A stretch of DNA of 64,000 bases from an uncultured Bacteroides sp. (GTDB taxonomy: Bacteria > Bacteroidota > Bacteroidia > Bacteroidales > Bacteroidaceae). The position numbers and the translations under genes were made by a program. The notes beneath the pieces were generated by a model that did not search any database, was not told the origin of the DNA, and saw only the letters and a program-made list of their open reading frames with translations. Below are positions 1 to 9,239 of the stretch, one piece after another; the first letter of the stretch is position 1; every line of letters begins with the position of its first letter. Location: positions 108,340 to 172,339 of the forward strand of contig CALADS010000089.1 of the NCBI GenBank assembly GCA_937890825.1, in the 5' to 3' direction.

Positions 1-455
1 TCGAAACAGATGTGATACTGCCCGTCGCGCAAATCCAGCGGAGAGAACACCACCTCGCGCCCCAGCTTCTGCGTCACCAGGAAAAACGGATGATAGACCG
101 GAGTCATCACCATCACCTTATCATGAGGCTGGGTAAAAGCCAGCAACGCCAAGGCTTGCCCCCGCACAATGCCCGGCACAAAAGTCAACTGCTCGGGCTG
201 CACCGTCCACTGATGGCGACGCTGCAACCATCCCTGAATCGACGTGGTCCACTCTTCACAAGCAAACGTATAGCCCAGCACCTCGTGCTCCAGACGCTTG
301 CGCAAAGCATTCATCACAAAAGGAGGGGTGCGGAAATCCATATCTGCCACCCACATGGCCTGCAAATCGTCTCGACCCCACGCTCCCTTGATACCATCCC
401 ACTTCACAGAATCAGTACCCCGGCGTTCGATAACTTCATCAAAATTATATTTCAT
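1..455 (-). CDS. MalY/PatB-type PLP C-S lyase (N-terminal part; cut by window edge)
   Basis: The reverse strand is open from an ATG at 455 to the window edge, giving about 151 residues that begin MKYNFDEVIERRGTDSVKW. This opening, followed by MWVADMDF and later PVYHPFF, is the typical N-terminus of fold-type I PLP enzymes of the MalY/PatB group (cystathionine beta-lyase-like, cleaving C-S bonds of cystathionine or cysteine to ammonia and pyruvate). The PLP lysine lies in the missing part, so activity cannot be judged. It is transcribed divergently from the phosphatase gene at 546, with overlapping promoters in the 90-base gap. It could also be annotated as a plain class I/II aminotransferase. 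The family call is fairly sure, the substrate is not. Confidence 0.85.
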   Translation of the reverse strand, partial: MKYNFDEVIERRGTDSVKWDGIKGAWGRDDLQAMWVADMDFRTPPFVMNALRKRLEHEVLGYTFACEEWTTSIQGWLQRRHQWTVQPEQLTFVPGIVRGQALALLAFTQPHDKVMVMTPVYHPFFLVTQKLGREVVFSPLDLRDGQYHICF

Positions 456-490
456 AGCTACCAACTTATTTATATTTTCTTATCTGCCTG

Positions 491-518
491 CAAAAGTACA
501 AAAAATGGTCTATCTTTG
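491..518. promoter_or_regulatory. Divergent overlapping -7 elements
   Basis: TATCTTTG at 511-518 on the plus strand fits the Bacteroides -7 consensus TAnnTTTG and lies 27 bases before the ATG at 546. CAAAAGTA at 491-498 is TACTTTTG on the minus strand and would serve the lyase gene starting at 455. No clear -33 TTG was found for either, so both are supported by the -7 box and position only. Confidence 0.55.
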
Positions 519-545
519 CATAGGAAACATTATTGGAAATGACCC

Positions 546-1349
546 ATGACGAAAAAAGCACTTTTTTTTGATATAGACGGAACATTGGTAAGCTTTCAGA
601 CACACGAGATACCGCAAAGCGCCATCGATGCCCTACAGGAAGCCAAAGCACTGGGTATGAAAATCTTCATATCCACCGGCAGGCCGCGCATCCTCATCAA
701 TAATCTGGGAGCCCTGCAAAAGCTGCACTTGATAGACGGCTACATCACCATGAACGGAGCATACTGCTTTGTAGGCAACGACATCTTATATAAAAGTGCC
801 ATTCGGCCCGACGAGGTGTACACGCTGACCCACTTCTGTGGCGATCGCCGCATTCCCTGCATCGTGGTGGGCGAAAACGACATTTGCGCCTGCTGCCCAG
901 ACGAACGGGTAAACCGGATATTCTACGAGCATCTGAAAGTGACCACCCCCATACCGGATATGCCGGTAGAAGAAGCCATTCTGCACAAGGATGTGTTTCA
1001 GCTCACCCCTTTCATCACAGCGGAAGAAGAAGCCCTGGTCAGCCCCCACATCCCGCACTGTGAGATAGGACGCTGGCACCCGGCCTTTGCCGATGTAACC
1101 GCTCTGGGCAATACCAAACAGCAGGGCATAGACGTTATCATCCGCCACTTCGGCATAGACCTGAAAGATACAGTGGCCTTCGGCGATGGCGGCAACGACA
1201 TCAGCATGCTGAAGCACGCAAGTATCGGCATTGCTATGGGCAACGCACAAGATCACGTAAAGGCAGCAGCCCGATACGTAACTCGTACAGTAGATGAAGA
1301 CGGCATAGCCTATGCCATAGAGGCTATCAGGAAAGGAGCATGGACATGA
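546..1349 (+). CDS. Cof-type HAD-IIB hydrolase
   Basis: A 267-residue cytoplasmic HAD phosphatase of the Cof/YbiV type, which usually removes phosphate from sugar phosphates or small cofactors. Motif I is DIDGT at residues 9-13 with both catalytic aspartates, motif II is the STGR near residue 43, and the C-terminal motif IV is GDGGNDISML near residue 214. The long insert between motifs II and III is the C2B cap that defines subclass IIB. Its stop overlaps the next start by 10 bases, so it is probably co-transcribed with the Pif1-like helicase. The true substrate cannot be read from the sequence. Family assignment is secure. Confidence 0.9.
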   Translation: MTKKALFFDIDGTLVSFQTHEIPQSAIDALQEAKALGMKIFISTGRPRILINNLGALQKLHLIDGYITMNGAYCFVGNDILYKSAIRPDEVYTLTHFCGDRRIPCIVVGENDICACCPDERVNRIFYEHLKVTTPIPDMPVEEAILHKDVFQLTPFITAEEEALVSPHIPHCEIGRWHPAFADVTALGNTKQQGIDVIIRHFGIDLKDTVAFGDGGNDISMLKHASIGIAMGNAQDHVKAAARYVTRTVDEDGIAYAIEAIRKGAWT

Positions 1350-3091
1350 GTTTTGCCCCCGATACGCAGAACAAAGAGTTTCAAGATGCACTGAACCTCG
1401 TAAAGTATACCCGCCAGTCGCTGTTTCTCACCGGCAAAGCGGGTACAGGAAAGTCTACCTTCCTGCGCTACATCTGCGAGAACACCAAAAAAAAACATGT
1501 GGTGCTGGCTCCTACCGGCATCGCCGCCATCAATGCAGGAGGAAGCACGCTGCACAGCTTCTTCAAACTTCCTTTTCACCCGCTACTACCCGATGACCCG
1601 AATCTGAGCCTGCAAAAAGGGCGCATACACGACTTCTTTAAATACACCAAAGCGCACAGAAAACTGCTGGAGGAACTGGAGCTGATTATCATCGACGAGA
1701 TTTCTATGGTAAGGGCAGACATCATCGATGCAGTAGACCGCATTCTACGCGTGTATTCACACAACTTACGCGAGCCCTTCGGAGGAAAACAAATCTTGCT
1801 GGTGGGTGATGTGTTCCAGCTGGAACCGGTGGTGAAAAACGACGAGCGCGAGATATTGAACCGTTTCTACCCCACTCCTTACTTCTTTTCGGCACAGGTA
1901 TTCAGCCAGATAGATTTGGTATCTATCGAACTGCAAAAAGTGTACCGACAGAGTGACCCTGTATTTGTGGGCGTGCTAGACCGCATACGAAACAATACCG
2001 TGGGGGCTGCCGACCTGCAACTGCTGAACCGCAGATATGGAGTGGATATAGCACAGGCGGAAGCCGATATGTATATCACCCTGGCCACCCGGCGCGACCA
2101 GGTGGACCACATCAATGAGCGAAAGCTGAACGAACTGCCTGGGGATGCCGTGACTTTCAGCGGAGAAATTCACGGAGATTTTCCGGAAAGCAGCCTGCCT
2201 ACCTCGCAAGAACTGGTGCTGAAAACCGGTGCACAAGTAATCTTCATAAAAAATGATTTCGACAAACGATGGGTAAACGGCACCATCGGTGTGGTGAGCG
2301 GTATGGATCTGGATACAGAAACCCTCTATGTAATCACCGACGACGGCAAGGAATGTGACGTGAAACGGGAATCCTGGCGAAATATCCGCTACAAGTACAA
2401 CGAAGAAAAAAAGGAAATAGAAGAAGAGGAGCTGGGCACCTTTACCCAATACCCGCTGCGGCTGGCATGGGCCATTACAGTACATAAAAGTCAGGGACTG
2501 ACGTTTGCCCGGGCTGTGATAGATTTTACCGGCGGGGTATTTGCCGGCGGACAAACGTATGTGGCACTGAGCCGCTGCACTTCACTGGAAGGCATACAAC
2601 TGAAAAAGCCAGTCGGCCGGGCCGACGTATTTGTACGTCCGGAGATTACCCAATTTGCCCGAAAATTCAACGACCGGCAAGCCATAGACCGGGCACTGAA
2701 ACAAGCCCAGGCCGACCTGCAGTATGCCGCCGCCACACGCGCCTTCGACCGGGGAGACTTTGACACCTTCCTCCAAGAGTTTTTCAAAGCCATCCATGCG
2801 CGCTATGATATAGAAAAACCTGCAGTACAACGATTAATACGCCGAAAGCTGCATATCATCAATCGCCTGCGAACTGAGAATCAGGCCCTGAAAGCCGCTG
2901 CGCTGGAGAAAGAAAAAGCCTTGGTAAAATATGCCCGCGAATACATCACCATGGGAGACGAATGCCTGAAACATGGCATGAAAGAAGCTGCCATGAGGAA
3001 TTATGAAAAAGCCGTTACGTTGTGTCCAAAATTTAAAGAGGCCTGGACGAAAATAAAAAAACTGGATAAGGAACTGAAAAAAACGCACTGA
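1340..3091 (+). CDS. Pif1-like SF1 helicase with C-terminal TPR
   Basis: A 583-residue Pif1/RecD-type superfamily 1 helicase. Walker A is GKAGTGKST near residue 32, followed by the Pif1-type stretch LAPTGIAAINAGGSTLHSFF; Walker B is IIDEISMV near residue 118, and the late motif ITVHKSQGLTF plus YVALSRC near residue 410 complete the 1B helicase core. After the core, residues about 470-583 are helical with heptad character and one TPR-like repeat (YAREYITMGDECLKHGMKEA, then NYEKAVTLCPKFKEAW). Pif1 enzymes unwind DNA 5'-3' and resolve G-quadruplexes or R-loops. The TPR tail suggests a protein partner. An in-frame ATG at 1346 is an equally good start. The YciO-like gene follows 2 bases later. Confidence 0.88.
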   Translation: MDMSFAPDTQNKEFQDALNLVKYTRQSLFLTGKAGTGKSTFLRYICENTKKKHVVLAPTGIAAINAGGSTLHSFFKLPFHPLLPDDPNLSLQKGRIHDFFKYTKAHRKLLEELELIIIDEISMVRADIIDAVDRILRVYSHNLREPFGGKQILLVGDVFQLEPVVKNDEREILNRFYPTPYFFSAQVFSQIDLVSIELQKVYRQSDPVFVGVLDRIRNNTVGAADLQLLNRRYGVDIAQAEADMYITLATRRDQVDHINERKLNELPGDAVTFSGEIHGDFPESSLPTSQELVLKTGAQVIFIKNDFDKRWVNGTIGVVSGMDLDTETLYVITDDGKECDVKRESWRNIRYKYNEEKKEIEEEELGTFTQYPLRLAWAITVHKSQGLTFARAVIDFTGGVFAGGQTYVALSRCTSLEGIQLKKPVGRADVFVRPEITQFARKFNDRQAIDRALKQAQADLQYAAATRAFDRGDFDTFLQEFFKAIHARYDIEKPAVQRLIRRKLHIINRLRTENQALKAAALEKEKALVKYAREYITMGDECLKHGMKEAAMRNYEKAVTLCPKFKEAWTKIKKLDKELKKTH

Positions 3092-3093
3092 TT

Positions 3094-3708
3094 ATGTTAC
3101 TGAAACTCTACAACAAGAACAATGCTCCCGCCGATTTACAACGGGTAGTAGATGTGCTGAATAATGGAGGTATCGTGATTTATCCCACGGACACCATGTA
3201 TGCCATAGGATGTCACGGACTGAAAGAACGGGCCATAGAGCGCATCTGTGAACTGAAAAACATAGACCCGAAAAAAAATCCTCTCTCTATTATCTGTTAT
3301 AACCTAAGCAGCATCAGTGAATATGCCAAGGTGGACAACCATACCTTTAAACTGATGAAGCGCAATCTGCCCGGTCCGTTCACATTTATTCTGAACGGTA
3401 CCACTCGGTTGCCCAAGATTTTCAGAAACCGCAAGGAAGTGGGTATCCGCATGCCCGATAATGCCATCATACAAGAAATAGCCCGGCTGCTGGATGCTCC
3501 CATCATGGGCACCACACTGCCCTACCGTGAAGGTGATGATTTGGAATATTGCACAGACCCGGAACTGATAGAAGAACGGTTTGGCAAGTTGGTAGATCTT
3601 ATCATAGACGGAGGTATAGGAGGTACAGAGGGTTCCACCATTGTGGATTGCACCCAAGAAGAGGTAGAAGTCGTACGTCAGGGACTAGGATGGCTAGATG
3701 AAGGATGA
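3094..3708 (+). CDS. YciO-like Sua5/YrdC/YciO family protein
   Basis: A 204-residue protein of the YrdC fold. The N-terminal half (GGIVIYPTDTMYAIGCHG, then RICELKNIDPKKNPLSII) matches the nucleotide and tRNA-binding face of threonylcarbamoyl-AMP synthases. The segment YAKVDNHTFKLMKRNLPGPFT is closer to YciO than to TsaC, and the SxN motif of active TsaC/Sua5 is replaced by TTLPYRE near residue 145. YciO proteins have a much debated, weaker activity, so TsaC function should not be assumed. It is the last gene of the phosphatase-helicase run and ends just before a strong inverted repeat. Confidence 0.85.
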   Translation: MLLKLYNKNNAPADLQRVVDVLNNGGIVIYPTDTMYAIGCHGLKERAIERICELKNIDPKKNPLSIICYNLSSISEYAKVDNHTFKLMKRNLPGPFTFILNGTTRLPKIFRNRKEVGIRMPDNAIIQEIARLLDAPIMGTTLPYREGDDLEYCTDPELIEERFGKLVDLIIDGGIGGTEGSTIVDCTQEEVEVVRQGLGWLDEG

Positions 3709-3718
3709 GCAAAAAGAA

Positions 3719-3781
3719 TGCGGATGATACAGACAGATAGACACTCACATCCATGAGCCTATTCCATCCGTATCATCCGCA
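3719..3781. terminator. Bidirectional terminator-like inverted repeat
   Basis: TGCGGATGATAC at 3719-3730 is perfectly complementary to GTATCATCCGCA at 3770-3781, with a 39-base loop that contains a smaller CTCA/TGAG hairpin. It lies between the convergent YciO-like gene and nagB. The downstream A/T tract is short, so termination is inferred from position. Confidence 0.6.
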
Positions 3782-3813
3782 CCGACTATAGCTAAAAAAA
3801 TAACCGTTTCAGA

Positions 3814-4626
3814 TTATTTCAATAAACTTTCCGGATCCAAGTGTTCGGCCTCGATGTCTTTGAAGTAACGGTAAGTACCTACCTTCAATTCATCGGTTGC
3901 AGCATCGTCGCAAACGATGATACCCTTTTCATGAGTCTGCAAAGCACTGATGGTCCACATCTGCATAACCGGACCTTCTACTGCATGATACAAAGCACGC
4001 GCTTTATTATGACCATTTACGATAATCATCACCTCCTTGGCACTCAGTACTGTACCCACACCTACTGTCAGTGAAGTCTTGGGCACTTTATTCACGTCGT
4101 TGTCAAAGAAACGAGAGTTGGCAATGATGGTATCCTGTGTCAGAGTCTTCTGACGTGTACGAGAAGACAAAGAAGAACCCGGTTCATTGAAAGCAATATG
4201 ACCGTCGGGGCCAATACCTCCCATGAACAAATCAATGCCGCCATAAGACTTGATTTTCTCTTCATAACGAGCACATTCAGCCTCCAAATCTTCTGCATTG
4301 CCGTTCAAGATGTTTGTATTCTCCGGTTTGATATCAATATGGTTGAAGAAATTATTCCACATGAAAGAGTAATAGCTTTCCGGGTGTTCCTGCGGCAGAC
4401 CCACATACTCATCCATATTGAAAGTCACTACATTCTGGAATGAAATAATACCTTTTTTGTTCAGTTCAATCAATTCCTTATACATACCCAATGGAGAAGA
4501 TCCCGTAGGACATCCCAATACAAAAGGTTTTTCAGGAGTAGGGTTAGCTGCTTTAATCTTAGCTGCCACATAATGAGCAGCCCACTTAGACACGGATTGA
4601 TAATCCGGCTGAATAATTAATCTCAT
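3814..4626 (-). CDS. nagB: Glucosamine-6-phosphate deaminase
   Basis: A 270-residue protein, the normal size for NagB, which converts glucosamine-6-phosphate to fructose-6-phosphate and ammonia in amino sugar breakdown. Recognisable pieces in order: MRLIIQPDYQSVSKWAAHYV, LGCPTGSSPLGMYKEL (phosphate loop), NMDEYVGL with the catalytic aspartate, GGIGPDGHIAFNEPGSS, and the C-terminal allosteric-type end. The conserved Asp-His pair of the ring-opening step is present in DGHIAFNEP. It stands alone, convergent with the upstream gene and 37 bases after the flavodiiron gene, so it may be read with that gene. Confidence 0.96.
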   Translation of the reverse strand: MRLIIQPDYQSVSKWAAHYVAAKIKAANPTPEKPFVLGCPTGSSPLGMYKELIELNKKGIISFQNVVTFNMDEYVGLPQEHPESYYSFMWNNFFNHIDIKPENTNILNGNAEDLEAECARYEEKIKSYGGIDLFMGGIGPDGHIAFNEPGSSLSSRTRQKTLTQDTIIANSRFFDNDVNKVPKTSLTVGVGTVLSAKEVMIIVNGHNKARALYHAVEGPVMQMWTISALQTHEKGIIVCDDAATDELKVGTYRYFKDIEAEHLDPESLLK

Positions 4627-4663
4627 AGTAAATTATCTTTTATGGGTTAGTAAATATGATAAA

Positions 4664-5863
4664 TCACTCTCTGTCTTTTTTCAGACGTGTGGCCATAGCG
4701 CGCGCCAGGTTTTCACACTGTTCGTAGGTAATCTCCTTCATAGCTTGCTTCATCTCTACAGGATCTCCCACGATTTCAAACTTACTCTTTTCGGCAAATT
4801 CTGCAATACGCTTCACAGCAGCACCTGCCCAAGTAAACGAGCCAAAGTATCCTAAATAACGTCCCTTTACCTCACGCAACAGAATTTTGTCGAGCATGGC
4901 TTCCACTTCGGGATAAATATGGTTACAATAAGTCGGACTTCCCACAATTAAACCGCGGTATTTAAAGATATCAGCCAATATATAAGAAGGATGACTCTTA
5001 CTTACATTATGCATCACAATGTTCTGGATGCCTTCTGCTGAGAGCTCCGCTGCAATCGCTTCGGCCATCTGCTCGGTATTGCCATACATGCTTCCATAGA
5101 GAATCACCACTCCTTCTTCCGCCTGATAACGGCTCAAACGGTCATAAATACCTACCACTTTGGCTATATTTTCAGTCCATACCGGTCCGTGAGTAGAGCA
5201 GATAGTAGTAATGTTCAATCCGCCTAACTTGGTTAATGCCTTTTGAACGGGCGAGCCATACTTACCTACGATGTTGGCGTAATAGCGCAGCATTTCTCCC
5301 CAGTATTTATCCAGATTGATACGTGTATCTATAAAGCCGCCATCGAGCGTGCCGTAACAGCCAAAACCATCACCGGCAAAAAGTACGCCCTCGGTTTCAT
5401 CATACGTCATCATCGTTTCGGGCCAATGCACCATCGGCGTTAAGTAGAAGCGCAGTTTATGATGACCCAAAGCCAGGAAATCACCATCTTTCACTACATA
5501 TTGTTCTCCAGTCACTCCATAATATCCTTCAATCATACCGAAGGTCTGTTTATTACCCACAATTACAATGTCGGGATAATGCTGTTTTATCAAGCGGATA
5601 GAGCCAGAATGGTCGGGCTCCATATGATTGATAATCAGATATTGGATGGGTCGATCGCCAATGATGCTCTTGATTTTACGCAGATAGACTTCAAAATAGC
5701 ATACATCCACGGTGTCAACCAAAGCTACTGTCTCATCATCAATGAGATACGAATTGTAAGACACACCATAAGGGAGAGGCCACATGCCCTCGAAAAGATG
5801 TTTATTACGGTCGTTTACACCCACATAGTGGATTTTTCCTTTTACCAAATTCTTTGGGTTCAT
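4664..5863 (-). CDS. Flavodiiron protein (FprA type A)
   Basis: A 399-residue A-type flavodiiron protein, which reduces O2 to water (or NO to N2O) in anaerobes. Residues 1-250 are a metallo-beta-lactamase domain with the diiron ligand motif HMEPDHSG near residue 80, then VHWPETM near 145 and CSTHGP near 225. Residues about 255-395 form a flavodoxin domain with the FMN loop YGSMYGNTEQMA. There is no rubredoxin domain, so electrons must come from a separate rubredoxin or reductase. In a strict gut anaerobe this is an oxygen defence enzyme. Its own -7 box lies at 5911-5918. Confidence 0.94.
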   Translation of the reverse strand: MNPKNLVKGKIHYVGVNDRNKHLFEGMWPLPYGVSYNSYLIDDETVALVDTVDVCYFEVYLRKIKSIIGDRPIQYLIINHMEPDHSGSIRLIKQHYPDIVIVGNKQTFGMIEGYYGVTGEQYVVKDGDFLALGHHKLRFYLTPMVHWPETMMTYDETEGVLFAGDGFGCYGTLDGGFIDTRINLDKYWGEMLRYYANIVGKYGSPVQKALTKLGGLNITTICSTHGPVWTENIAKVVGIYDRLSRYQAEEGVVILYGSMYGNTEQMAEAIAAELSAEGIQNIVMHNVSKSHPSYILADIFKYRGLIVGSPTYCNHIYPEVEAMLDKILLREVKGRYLGYFGSFTWAGAAVKRIAEFAEKSKFEIVGDPVEMKQAMKEITYEQCENLARAMATRLKKDRE

Positions 5864-5910
5864 ACTATACTATTACTATTTAGATTGGTTCTATTTGTCA
5901 CTTACGGGTA

Positions 5911-5918
5911 CAAAATTA
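5911..5918 (-). promoter_or_regulatory. -7 element for the flavodiiron gene
   Basis: The minus strand reads TAATTTTG, an exact TAnnTTTG match, about 48 bases upstream of the ATG at 5863. No convincing -33 TTG was found. Confidence 0.5.
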
Positions 5919-5929
5919 AGCATTTTTTC

Positions 5930-6856
5930 TCATATACCATATTTCTTTCCTTGATAAGCACTTAGTTCGCGCATTCTTTTTTGCAAACGATGATTAAATT
6001 CATAGTTTTTCACACCCCAATCAGGAGCAATGAGCAGTTCTTTAGGTGATTGAGATACAAAACGTTCCAATACCAAATCGGGACGCAGGTGCTGGATATA
6101 GTCTATCACCAGGTCGATGTATTCGTCTATCTGAAACAGATGGAAATCTTCTGGACTTTGCGCAAATTCATGAGCCATACGGGTGCCCTTGATAAGTTGC
6201 AACTGATGCAGTTTCAGCGTACTGAGAGGCAACTGTGACAATACGCCTGCCTGCTTTACCAAATCATCACACGTTTCGCCAGGCAAGCCCAAAATCACAT
6301 GCCCACCAGTCAGAATACCTGCATCGACGGTGCGCTGCACAGCACTGACTGTATCTTCATAGGTATGTCCGCGATTAATGCGCAGCAAAGTACGATTGAG
6401 CGTACTTTCAATGCCATATTCCACCAGCAGAAACGTCTGTCGGTTCAAGGCAGACAGATACTTCAACAAATCCTCGGGCATGCAGTCGGGACGTGTACCA
6501 ATGACCAGTCCCACCACCCCATCGACTGATAAGGCTTCCTCATACATCCTTTTCAGACGATCCAGTTCTCCATATGTATTAGTATACGCCTGAAAATAAG
6601 CCAGGTATTTCATATCCGGGTATTTGTGAGCAAAAAACTGCTTTCCTTCTTCTAACTGTTGCGGAATAGATGCATCCTTTTGGCAATATTCCGGATTAAA
6701 AGTCTGATTATTACAATAGGTGCATCCACCGAATCCTTTATTACCGTCGCGGTTGGGACAAGTAAATCCGGCATTCAGAGATATTTTCTGCACTTTATAG
6801 GGAAAATAGTTCTTCAGAAAACGAGGAAATTCATTATAGAGCGGCTTGGAATTCAT
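5930..6856 (-). CDS. Radical SAM protein, TIGR01212 (YhcC-like)
   Basis: A 308-residue radical SAM protein of the YhcC/TIGR01212 family. The N-terminus has the characteristic spaced cluster motif CPNRDGNKGFGGCTYCNN near residues 33-50; the first cysteine is further from the CxxC pair than in the classical CxxxCxxC motif, as expected for this family. Later conserved stretches are YFQAYTNTY and GLVIGTRPDC, then GLPGET. The radical-generating 4Fe-4S cluster is therefore intact. The substrate of the family is unknown to me. It lies upstream of the flavodiiron gene on the same strand with its own 66-base gap. Confidence 0.9.
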   Translation of the reverse strand: MNSKPLYNEFPRFLKNYFPYKVQKISLNAGFTCPNRDGNKGFGGCTYCNNQTFNPEYCQKDASIPQQLEEGKQFFAHKYPDMKYLAYFQAYTNTYGELDRLKRMYEEALSVDGVVGLVIGTRPDCMPEDLLKYLSALNRQTFLLVEYGIESTLNRTLLRINRGHTYEDTVSAVQRTVDAGILTGGHVILGLPGETCDDLVKQAGVLSQLPLSTLKLHQLQLIKGTRMAHEFAQSPEDFHLFQIDEYIDLVIDYIQHLRPDLVLERFVSQSPKELLIAPDWGVKNYEFNHRLQKRMRELSAYQGKKYGI

Positions 6857-6958
6857 TTCTTTATCTATTTAAAATCATACGGACAACTTTTTTAAGCATG
6901 CGACAAATATAACTGAATAATTTCACTTTATAAAATAGAAAGTTCCGATTGTATCCAT

Positions 6959-6966
6959 TATCTTTG
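6959..6966 (+). promoter_or_regulatory. -7 element for the DPP4 gene
   Basis: TATCTTTG matches TAnnTTTG exactly and is 41 bases before the ATG at 7008. The -33 region has no clear TTG. Confidence 0.55.
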
Positions 6967-7007
6967 TAGCAATCATAAAAATAAGAACAACAAAATATTT
7001 TGCAAAC

Positions 7008-9218
7008 ATGAAAAGAATAAGTTGGATACTGCTGCTCTGCCTCTGCACAGCGATGACTTGGGCACAAGCGAAAAAACCTCTAGAACTGAAAGATGTGGTA
7101 ACAGGCACCTTCCGGCCAGACAATATTTATGGTGTAATCCCCATACCGGGCGACGGCGAACATTATACCCAAATGAATGCCCAAGGCACACAGATTATCA
7201 AGTATTCATTCAAAACAGGCAAAGAAGTGGAAGTTATATTCGATGTAACCACTACTGCTGAATGCCCTTTTAAATATTTCGACAGCTACAGTTTCTCGCC
7301 CGACGGAAGCATGTTGCTCATCGCTACAGAAACGACCCCTATCTACCGGCATTCTTATACAGCGATGCATTATTTATATAGTCTGAAACGAAATCTAGAT
7401 GGAAAAATACGCAATAAACTAGAAAAACTTTCTGACGGAGGTCCGCAACAGGCACCGGTTTTTTCGCCCGATGGAAGCATGGTGGCTTTTGTCCGCGACA
7501 ACAACATCTTCCTGGTGAAGCGGTATTTCGGCAACAGTGAAAGCCAGGTAACCGAAGATGGTAAACGTAACAAAATCATCAACGGTATACCCGACTGGGT
7601 ATATGAAGAAGAGTTTGCCTTTGACCGTGCTTTGGAATTCAGTGCTGACAGCAAAATGTTGGCCTACATCCGCTTCGACGAAAGCCAGGTGTCATCCTAC
7701 TCTTTCCCGCTTTTTGCCGGAGCCGCCCCACGTATGGATGCCTTTGCTAAATATCCCGGCGAGTATACCTATAAATACCCCAAGACTGGAGAACCCAACT
7801 CAAAGGTTTCTGTACATACGTTCGACATCAAATCGAAAGTCACCCGAAAAATGCAAGTGCCATTGGAGTCCGACGGATACATTCCCCGTATCCGCTTCAC
7901 TCAAGACCCCACGAAACTGGCTATCATGACACTGAACCGTCATCAGAATCGATTTGACCTGTACTTTGGCGACCCGCGCAGCACGGTATGTAAACTGATT
8001 CTGCGCGACGAAACAGATACCTACATTAAGGAAAGCGTATTCGACAACATACGTTTCTATCCGGAAAACTTTAGCTTTGTGAGCGAGAAAAGTGGCTTTA
8101 ACCACCTCTATTGGTATAGCATGGGAGGAAACCTGATAAAACAGATTACCAGTGGTGCTTATGAACTGAAAGACTTCCTGGGATATGCCCCTGAAGAAGG
8201 TGCATTTTACTATACCAGCAACGAAGAAAGCCCCATGAAGCAAGCGGTGTACAAAACCGACCGAAAGGGAAGAAAAATAAAACTATCCCAACAGAGCGGT
8301 ATGAACCATGCACAGTTCAGTACGGATATGAAGTATTTCATGAACCGATACACCAACCTGAATACGCCTACCGTCATTACCCTGAACGATCAGAAAGGTC
8401 AGGTACTGACCACATTGATAGACAATGCCAGACTGAAACAGACACTGAGCACTTATCAGTTACCCACCAAGGAGTTTTTCAGCTTCCGGACATCCAACGG
8501 CACACAACTGAATGGTTGGATAATGAAACCTGCAGATTTCCAGCCTACCAAAAAATATCCAGTTATCCAATTTCAATACAGCGGACCCGGCTCACAACAA
8601 GTATTGGATGCTTTCGGCATCAGTTGGGAAACGTACATGGCATCACAAGGATACATCATTGCATGCGTGGATGGCCGGGGAACAGGTGGACGTGGCGCCG
8701 AATTTGAGAAATGCACGTATCTGAATCTGGGCGTAAAGGAAGCAGAAGACCAAGTAGAAACTGCACTTTACCTGGGTAGCCTGCCCTATGTAGACAAGAA
8801 CCGCATCGGCATCTGGGGATGGAGTTTCGGCGGATACATGACTATCATGAGTATGAGTGAAGGACGCCCTGTGTTCAAAGCTGGAGTGGCAGTGGCTGCT
8901 GTGACCGACTGGAACTACTATGACACTGTATACGGCGAACGCTTCATGCGCACCCCGAAAGAGAATCACGAAGGATATCAAGCCTCATCAGCCTTTACAC
9001 GTGCCGACAAACTACACGGACACCTACTGCTGGTACACGGAATGGCCGACGATAACGTGCATTACCAAAACTGTGCCGAATATGCCGAGCATCTGGTACA
9101 GTTGAATAAACCATTTGATATGCAGATTTATACCAACCGCAATCACAGCATCTACGGTGGAAACACACGTCTGCACCTGTATACCAAACTGACGGATTAT
9201 TTCAAGACACACTTGTAA
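7008..9218 (+). CDS. Dipeptidyl peptidase IV (S9B family)
   Basis: A 736-residue secreted serine peptidase. A signal peptide (MKRISWILLLCLCTAMTWAQ) is followed by a beta-propeller domain (residues about 30-480) and a C-terminal alpha/beta-hydrolase domain. The DPP4-type Glu motif is seen in DWVYEEEFAF near residue 195, which anchors the free N-terminus of the peptide. The catalytic serine is in GWSFGGY near residue 605, the aspartate in HGMADDNVHY near 680 and the histidine in NRNHSIYGG near 712. It releases X-Pro or X-Ala dipeptides in the periplasm. It is followed 21 bases later by lipA, so the two may share a transcript. Confidence 0.94.
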   Translation: MKRISWILLLCLCTAMTWAQAKKPLELKDVVTGTFRPDNIYGVIPIPGDGEHYTQMNAQGTQIIKYSFKTGKEVEVIFDVTTTAECPFKYFDSYSFSPDGSMLLIATETTPIYRHSYTAMHYLYSLKRNLDGKIRNKLEKLSDGGPQQAPVFSPDGSMVAFVRDNNIFLVKRYFGNSESQVTEDGKRNKIINGIPDWVYEEEFAFDRALEFSADSKMLAYIRFDESQVSSYSFPLFAGAAPRMDAFAKYPGEYTYKYPKTGEPNSKVSVHTFDIKSKVTRKMQVPLESDGYIPRIRFTQDPTKLAIMTLNRHQNRFDLYFGDPRSTVCKLILRDETDTYIKESVFDNIRFYPENFSFVSEKSGFNHLYWYSMGGNLIKQITSGAYELKDFLGYAPEEGAFYYTSNEESPMKQAVYKTDRKGRKIKLSQQSGMNHAQFSTDMKYFMNRYTNLNTPTVITLNDQKGQVLTTLIDNARLKQTLSTYQLPTKEFFSFRTSNGTQLNGWIMKPADFQPTKKYPVIQFQYSGPGSQQVLDAFGISWETYMASQGYIIACVDGRGTGGRGAEFEKCTYLNLGVKEAEDQVETALYLGSLPYVDKNRIGIWGWSFGGYMTIMSMSEGRPVFKAGVAVAAVTDWNYYDTVYGERFMRTPKENHEGYQASSAFTRADKLHGHLLLVHGMADDNVHYQNCAEYAEHLVQLNKPFDMQIYTNRNHSIYGGNTRLHLYTKLTDYFKTHL

Positions 9219-9239
9219 TTCACTTCAATACATTACCCC